A DNA stretch of 5,933 nucleotides from JAKQHY01 sp034429475. Its GTDB lineage: Bacteria; Chloroflexota; Anaerolineae; B4-G1; SLSP01. The stretch lies in the NCBI GenBank assembly GCA_034429475.1, contig DAOUGD010000275.1, positions 1-5,933 on the forward strand, in the 5' to 3' direction. This document shows, in pieces, positions 1 through 3,340 of this stretch. A model generated the notes under the pieces. That model ran no database searches. It was not told where the DNA came from and saw only the letters and a list, made by a program, of their open reading frames with translations. Numbering within the stretch: position 1 is the stretch's first letter; every line of letters begins with the position of its first letter. Both the position numbers and the translations under genes were made by a program.

Positions 1-74
1 CCTCCCCCGCGACTCCCAGTCCCCCCCTCGCCCCCCCTCCCCCTCCCCTTGGCTTCCCCTCGCTTCCCCTCCCC
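1..74. repeat. G-rich low-complexity tract inside the helicase gene (C-rich on the + strand)
   Basis: The + strand is a run of C-blocks separated by single T, G or A bases. The minus (coding) strand therefore carries many consecutive G-runs of four to seven bases. In the helicase frame it encodes a Gly/Arg/Glu-rich stretch beginning GRGSEGKPRG, just after TLQPAPVG. The related helicases I remember have no such segment there, so it is probably an insertion in a linker after the motif III lobe. The tract fits a G-quadruplex pattern on the coding strand and in the mRNA. It continues past the window edge. Confidence 0.75.
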
Positions 75-1024
75 ACCGGCGCCGGTTGAAGCGTCTCGTC
101 AATCACATTCTCCGGCGGAATGGGAACGCCGAACAGAGTGGAGGCCACGCCGGCCACGACTTCGCGCTGCTCCTGACGCGCGCCGCCGGTTGCCATCGTC
201 GCGCTGGTGCCGATGCACTGCAAGGACGGATTGCCGCAGCGCTCGCGCAGACGGCGCACGAGCATTGCCACGTCCGCGCCCTGCCGCCCGGTGTAGGTGT
301 GGAGTTCGTCCAGCACCAGGTAGTGCAATTCCGCCACGGCGCGCTCCACGAAGACGCGCTCGTCGGGCCGGGTAAGCATCAGTTCCAGCATCACGTAGTT
401 GGTCAGCAGGATGTGCGGCGGGTCGGCCTGGATGGCGTCCTTCACCTGGCGCGATTCCTGGCCGGTGTAGCGGGCAAAGCGCACGGGGAAGTCCGGGACG
501 TTGGCCGTCAGTCGTTTGAGGGCTTCTTCCTGCGAGTTGATGAGGGCGTTCATCGGGTAGACGATGAGGGCGCGGACGCTGTGGCGCGCGGGGTTGTGCT
601 TGAGGACGTGGTCAATGATGGGGATGAGGTAGGTCAGGCTCTTGCCGGAGCCGGTGCCGGTGGTGAGGACGTAGGGCTGCTGCCGGGCGGCCAGGCGGAT
701 GGCCTGTTCCTGGTGAGCGTAGAGGTGGAAGGGCTGGCCGTGGCTGTCGCGGAAGACCTGGGCGCAAAGGGGATGCAAGCCTTCTCCCTCACCCCCCGGC
801 CCCCTCTCCCAAAGCTCTGGGCGAGGGGGAGAGACCAGGTCGGCGACTGAACCGCCGGGGGCGTAGGCGGGGTTGAGTTGCAGGAGCGGATCAGGCCAGA
901 GCGCGCCCTCGCGCAGACGGCGCAGCACGAATTCGCGGATGCCGTCGTCGCGGATGTTGAGGAAGCTGCGCACGTAGGCGTCGTAATCGGCAATCACCCG
1001 GCGGTGAAGTTGGAAAGCGTCCAT
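1..1024 (-). CDS. Large DExH-box helicase, N-terminal 341 residues (3' partial)
   Basis: This is the start of a superfamily 2 DNA helicase whose reading frame is open to the left edge. The ATG at 1024-1022 begins MDAFQLHRRV and follows a strong AAGGAGG site by 5 bases. My translation shows motif I TTGTGSGKS (residues 121-129), a motif Ia-like stretch YPMNALINSQ (156-165), LLTNYVMLEL (206-215), motif II DELH (239-242) followed by TYTGRQGADV, and motif III TSAT (273-276). The order and spacing match an intact ATPase lobe. The N-terminal region with RSFLNIRD and LLQLNPAY resembles, from memory, the very large defence helicases that end in a DUF1998 domain (DruE-like); that C-terminus lies outside the window. 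It does not look like DrmA at its N-terminus. The expected role is ATP-driven translocation on DNA beside the methyltransferase. Two low-complexity insertions interrupt it, at about residues 65-82 and from residue 318 on. The helicase call is firm; the subfamily is tentative. Confidence 0.93.
   Translation of the reverse strand, partial: MDAFQLHRRVIADYDAYVRSFLNIRDDGIREFVLRRLREGALWPDPLLQLNPAYAPGGSVADLVSPPRPELWERGPGGEGEGLHPLCAQVFRDSHGQPFHLYAHQEQAIRLAARQQPYVLTTGTGSGKSLTYLIPIIDHVLKHNPARHSVRALIVYPMNALINSQEEALKRLTANVPDFPVRFARYTGQESRQVKDAIQADPPHILLTNYVMLELMLTRPDERVFVERAVAELHYLVLDELHTYTGRQGADVAMLVRRLRERCGNPSLQCIGTSATMATGGARQEQREVVAGVASTLFGVPIPPENVIDETLQPAPVGRGSEGKPRGGGGGARGGLGVAGE
785..832. repeat. 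REP-like GC-rich palindrome inserted in frame in the helicase gene
   Basis: The left arm CCCCCTCTCCC (800-810) pairs with the right arm GGGCGAGGGGG (819-829), with one mismatch and an 8-base loop AAAGCTCT. It is preceded by CTCACCCCCCGG. This is the style of the dispersed palindromic repeats that leave peptides such as SPPRPELWERG in many bacterial proteins. Here it adds about 16-18 residues (roughly 65-82) between ADLV and GLHPL of the helicase, upstream of the Walker A motif, without breaking the frame. As RNA the stem would be very stable. Confidence 0.75.
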
Positions 1025-1029
1025 CAAGC

Positions 1030-1036
1030 CCTCCTT
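1030..1036 (-). promoter_or_regulatory. Shine-Dalgarno site of the helicase
   Basis: The minus strand reads AAGGAGG, then GCTTG, then ATG at 1024-1022. The near-consensus site at 5-base spacing decides the helicase start and shows that the helicase is translated independently of the acidic-protein gene upstream. Confidence 0.8.
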
Positions 1037-1040
1037 CAAA

Positions 1041-1061
1041 AGAGTCAAAAGTCCAAAGTCA
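1041..1061. repeat. Three degenerate heptamers just upstream of the helicase ribosome-binding site
   Basis: The + strand reads AGAGTCA, AAAGTCC, AAAGTCA as three consecutive 7-bp units ending in the shared core AGTC. The block begins 4 bp from the Shine-Dalgarno site of the helicase. The period equals that of the heptamer arrays inside the methyltransferase gene, suggesting the same class of short tandem repeats is scattered in this genome. Confidence 0.6.
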
Positions 1062-1083
1062 AGAAGCGCTGTTGAAGAATGTG

Positions 1084-1112
1084 ATCATGGATAGGTTCAT
1101 GAGCACATTCAA
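1084..1112 (-). promoter_or_regulatory. Weak candidate sigma70-like promoter for the helicase
   Basis: On the minus strand TTGAAT (1112-1107) is followed after 17 bases by CATGAT (1089-1084); each hexamer matches four of six consensus positions. It lies in the only sizeable gap of the locus and overlaps the first TGAGCAC repeat. Matches this weak arise easily by chance, and promoter rules in this lineage may differ. Confidence 0.2.
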
Positions 1113-1159
1113 TGGGGTCATGAGCACATTTTGAGCACGTTTAACGTTTCTATGAGTAT
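1097..1159. repeat. Helically phased TGAGCAC direct repeats in the intergenic spacer
   Basis: TCATGAGCACATT occurs exactly twice, at 1097-1109 and 1118-1130. A third core TGAGCAC is at 1132-1138 and a degenerate TGAGTAT at 1153-1159. The core starts (1100, 1121, 1132, 1153) are separated by 21, 11 and 21 bp, close to whole turns of the helix. This is the layout expected of operator half-sites bound on one DNA face ahead of the helicase. No cognate regulator is visible in the window. The 149-bp spacer shows no convincing terminator. Confidence 0.5.
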
Positions 1160-1173
1160 GGCGAAAGTGTTCT

Positions 1174-1425
1174 TCAAGCTGGTTGCAGTTCGATGACCAA
1201 TTCACGGCCATCTTCAAGATGGATACGATTGTCGTATACCTGAATCACATCTTGCGCCACTGGCTCAAAGCATAGACGACCATCAACGATGCGCGCGTGG
1301 AGGGCGATGGGTTGAGGCGTCTCCTGAAAATCTGCCCAAACGCCAAAGAAGACATCGGCCGGCAACGCCCCATCCCATGCTTCGGCCCAGTGAATGTAAT
1401 GCTCAGTCAGGTCGTCAAACTGCAT
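1174..1425 (-). CDS. Small, strongly acidic hypothetical protein
   Basis: I do not recognise this 83-residue protein. It starts MQFDDLTEHY and ends VIELQPA. It contains 16 Asp/Glu, 4 Arg and no Lys, so its net charge is about -12. There is no signal peptide or membrane segment. The C-terminal half (VYDNRIHLEDGRELVIEL) looks like short beta strands. The ATG at 1425 lies inside the end of the PIN-like gene (11-bp overlap) and has an AGGAAG site 10 bases upstream (1436-1441), so it is co-expressed with it. An acidic partner encoded directly after a nuclease could be an inhibitor, an antitoxin or a DNA-mimic modulator, but this is inference from position and charge only. Tight overlap, a ribosome-binding site and low-complexity-free sequence support a real gene. 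Confidence 0.8.
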   Translation of the reverse strand: MQFDDLTEHYIHWAEAWDGALPADVFFGVWADFQETPQPIALHARIVDGRLCFEPVAQDVIQVYDNRIHLEDGRELVIELQPA

Positions 1426-2017
1426 CTTGACGCGACTTCCTTTCTACGGGTCTCTCAATCAGACGCAGCCCCTCTTTTTCCGGCGCGCCCTCACGGAGCC
1501 AGCCGGGGACATCTTCGCGTTGGGGATCGGTCCAGAACACGGATTGTAAGGTCGGCACATGGGGCGAGATGCGTTGGAAGCGGCGGCGTTCGACGTCGTT
1601 CAGTGAGATGATGCGGTGGTCTGCTGCCAGCGCCGTTTCGATCAAGAAGATGTCTTTATCAATGTCGTCTGGGGCGTGAGATTCGGGCGGGTAAAGGGTA
1701 TGCGCCGTCGCCATAATTTCATCCCGCAAAGCACGCTCGGTGGGTAAGGGCTGCAATGCAATCCGTCCCCCGGTTGCCATAGCCGTGAGCCAGGTCATAG
1801 CATAGTAGGAGATATAGTATTGCCAGCTTTCTGCCGGGCGTTCCGGTTCTGTTTTTAGCCATTCTGCGTATAACGGCTCGCTCATCGCCAGCCGATAATC
1901 ACATTCCCGGAAAGTTTCTAATGTTTCCCAGCATTGAAGCGCAACCTCTTTTTGACTTACCGACGCGGCGCGCGCGACCGAGGTATCTACCACGATCGCA
2001 TAGGTCTGATGTTCCAT
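1415..2017 (-). CDS. PIN-like domain protein, putative metal-dependent nuclease
   Basis: This is a 200-residue soluble protein. VVDTSVARAA (residues 9-18) supplies the first acidic residue of a PIN-like fold (D11). SEPLYAEWLK (46-55) offers E52. DIDKDIFLIETALAADHRIISLND (118-141; written here as DIDKDIFLIE then TALAADHRIISLND) has D120/D122 and ends in D141, like the last strand of PIN nucleases. The acidic set suggests two-metal RNA or DNA cleavage; the family call is from motif shape, not alignment. About 60 residues after the PIN core are Arg/Glu-rich and may be a partner-binding tail. The start overlaps the ATPase stop by one base (TAATG), so translation is probably coupled and the two proteins likely form a complex. 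It lacks the usual antitoxin-first order of VapBC pairs and is longer than typical VapC (about 130-150 residues). Confidence 0.8.
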   Translation of the reverse strand: MEHQTYAIVVDTSVARAASVSQKEVALQCWETLETFRECDYRLAMSEPLYAEWLKTEPERPAESWQYYISYYAMTWLTAMATGGRIALQPLPTERALRDEIMATAHTLYPPESHAPDDIDKDIFLIETALAADHRIISLNDVERRRFQRISPHVPTLQSVFWTDPQREDVPGWLREGAPEKEGLRLIERPVERKSRQDAV

Positions 2018-3312
2018 TATGACTGCCCCCGCTGTCGCGCGATGGCCGCTTCCATGTAAGCGCGCATGGCTTTCATACTCACATCCGCAAAATCTACCGG
2101 CCAGTCGCCAAACGCGCCTTGTTCGTCCAATGCTGCCGGCGTCACCCGCGTCACGCCTTCGTCATCCCGACTAAACCAATGCAGGCTGACTTTTTCCGGC
2201 GCGAGTTCCCCGCCGGCCACCAAACGCTGAACCCCTAACAGCAATAATTCGCTGTGCGTTTCCACGATGACCTGCACCCCCCGATTCACAGCGCGGGCGA
2301 TGGTTTCCGCCAGGGCGACTTGAGCGCGAGGATGCAGGTGGATTTCGGGTTGTTCCAGGTAGACAATTTGGCCGGGTTTGGCAGCCAGCAACGCGACAAT
2401 CACTGGTAACACCTGGGAAACGCCAAAGCCGACATCGGCAATGCTGACCATATCTTGCGCCTTACGATCTTTTAATCGTCCAACGCGCAGTTCCAATTCG
2501 GCCACGCCTAATGCTCTGGATTCCACTCTGTCGGTCAATCCCAACTGATAGAGGTCTTCCCCCAATTGAGACAATAACGTTTCAGATTTTTCCTGTTGCC
2601 ATTGGAAAATAGTGCTGGCAGTGTATTCTTGAAACAAACCGGGGTAGTAAGTTTTGCCTCCAATGCGTTTGTAAGTGCGTGCAGGGTTGCCGCGCAATCC
2701 TGGAACATGGATAATGGCTTCCAATAGAGAAGCGAAGACGCGCCAGCCATTGGGGAGATGTTGCAGCCCATTCAGAATCAAAAATATAAAACTGCGATAT
2801 TGCTCGATGTCGCGTTTCTCACCCACGGCTATCCGGGTGGGGTGATCATAGTTCGCAATTTCTTGTTCTATTGCAGATTCAGACATCCCTGGTGACAATC
2901 GAAGCGTGCCACGGCTATCCTGCCAGGTACATGCAGCCACTTCAATGGGCGTAGTCGCGCCTTGTTCTGACGCTTCCTTAAAGGCAATTTCTACTTGATT
3001 TTCCCAATCCCGCCCCAACTTTACGGCGAAGGACGATGTACTTTGCCCGGCAGACGTCCAAAAAATCTGTTTGATATCCGAAAAGATCACATTAGGGCCG
3101 CCCAACCACAACGGGCCTGGATCATACGATTGTTCAAAGGTTTGCTTGAGCAAGAGCAGGGGTTGCATCAACGAAGACTTGCCGGAGCTATTCGCTCCGG
3201 CGAGGATGGTCAATGCGCCCAGTTTCACGCTGACGCGATCTCGCAGCGACTTAAACCCCTCAACCTGTATTTCAGATAACGTTAAAGGTTTGCCATTAGT
3301 TATCTCAGCCAT
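2017..3312 (-). CDS. AAA15/AAA21-type ABC-like ATPase with DUF3696-like C-terminus
   Basis: This 431-residue protein is a standalone ABC-type ATPase of the OLD/RecF-like kind, without membrane segments. The N-terminus LSEIQVEGFKSLRD leads to Walker A GANSSGKS (39-46). A long middle region follows. Next come the signature-like GFGVSQ (295-300), Walker B IVYLEQPE (316-323) followed by IHLHP, and the H-loop VETHSE with H353. The C-terminal GDWPVDF (402-408) matches my memory of the DUF3696 tail. All ATPase motifs are intact, so it should bind and hydrolyse ATP as a dimer. No TOPRIM nuclease domain is fused. The ATG at 3312 is supported by GAGGAG 8 bases upstream. It follows the methyltransferase stop by 28 bp and overlaps the PIN-like gene. 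Its likely job is to sense a trigger and control the neighbouring nuclease, as in PARIS or Septu; that role is inferred. Confidence 0.93.
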   Translation of the reverse strand: MAEITNGKPLTLSEIQVEGFKSLRDRVSVKLGALTILAGANSSGKSSLMQPLLLLKQTFEQSYDPGPLWLGGPNVIFSDIKQIFWTSAGQSTSSFAVKLGRDWENQVEIAFKEASEQGATTPIEVAACTWQDSRGTLRLSPGMSESAIEQEIANYDHPTRIAVGEKRDIEQYRSFIFLILNGLQHLPNGWRVFASLLEAIIHVPGLRGNPARTYKRIGGKTYYPGLFQEYTASTIFQWQQEKSETLLSQLGEDLYQLGLTDRVESRALGVAELELRVGRLKDRKAQDMVSIADVGFGVSQVLPVIVALLAAKPGQIVYLEQPEIHLHPRAQVALAETIARAVNRGVQVIVETHSELLLLGVQRLVAGGELAPEKVSLHWFSRDDEGVTRVTPAALDEQGAFGDWPVDFADVSMKAMRAYMEAAIARQRGQS

Positions 3313-3320
3313 TGTTTTTT

Positions 3321-3326
3321 CTCCTC
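3321..3326 (-). promoter_or_regulatory. Shine-Dalgarno site of the ATPase
   Basis: The minus strand reads GAGGAG, then eight bases (AAAAAACA), then the ATG at 3312-3310. The site sits in the 28-bp gap after the methyltransferase stop (3343-3341). No promoter or terminator fits in that gap, so the genes are probably one transcript. Confidence 0.8.
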
Positions 3327-3340
3327 TCGATGCGATACCC

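Noticed and set aside
86..850. A 254-codon open frame on the + strand
   Set aside because: It is antisense to the helicase, which carries clear motifs in order on the minus strand; high G+C leaves long empty frames opposite real genes.
634..993. A 119-codon minus-strand frame overlapping the helicase start
   Set aside because: It is out of frame with the helicase, has no recognisable motif, and the helicase frame with its Shine-Dalgarno explains the same bases.
1..1024. Assignment of the helicase as DrmA of DISARM
   Set aside because: The N-terminus does not match what I remember of DrmA, and no DrmB or DrmC is in the window; a DruE-like helicase fits better but is unproven.
1097..1138. A CRISPR-like repeat
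   Set aside because: The repeats are 7-13 bp with 4-14-bp gaps, far too short for repeat-spacer units, and no cas gene is present.
1072..1177. A small inverted-repeat element (TTGAAGAA at 1072-1079, TTCTTCAA at 1170-1177)
   Set aside because: Eight-base ends over about 100 bp can arise by chance, there is no target-site duplication, and the right end overlaps the stop of the acidic-protein gene.
1174..2017. A classical VapBC toxin-antitoxin pair
   Set aside because: The gene order is reversed, the PIN-like protein is longer than typical VapC, the small protein has no visible DNA-binding antitoxin motif, and an ATPase gene is coupled upstream.
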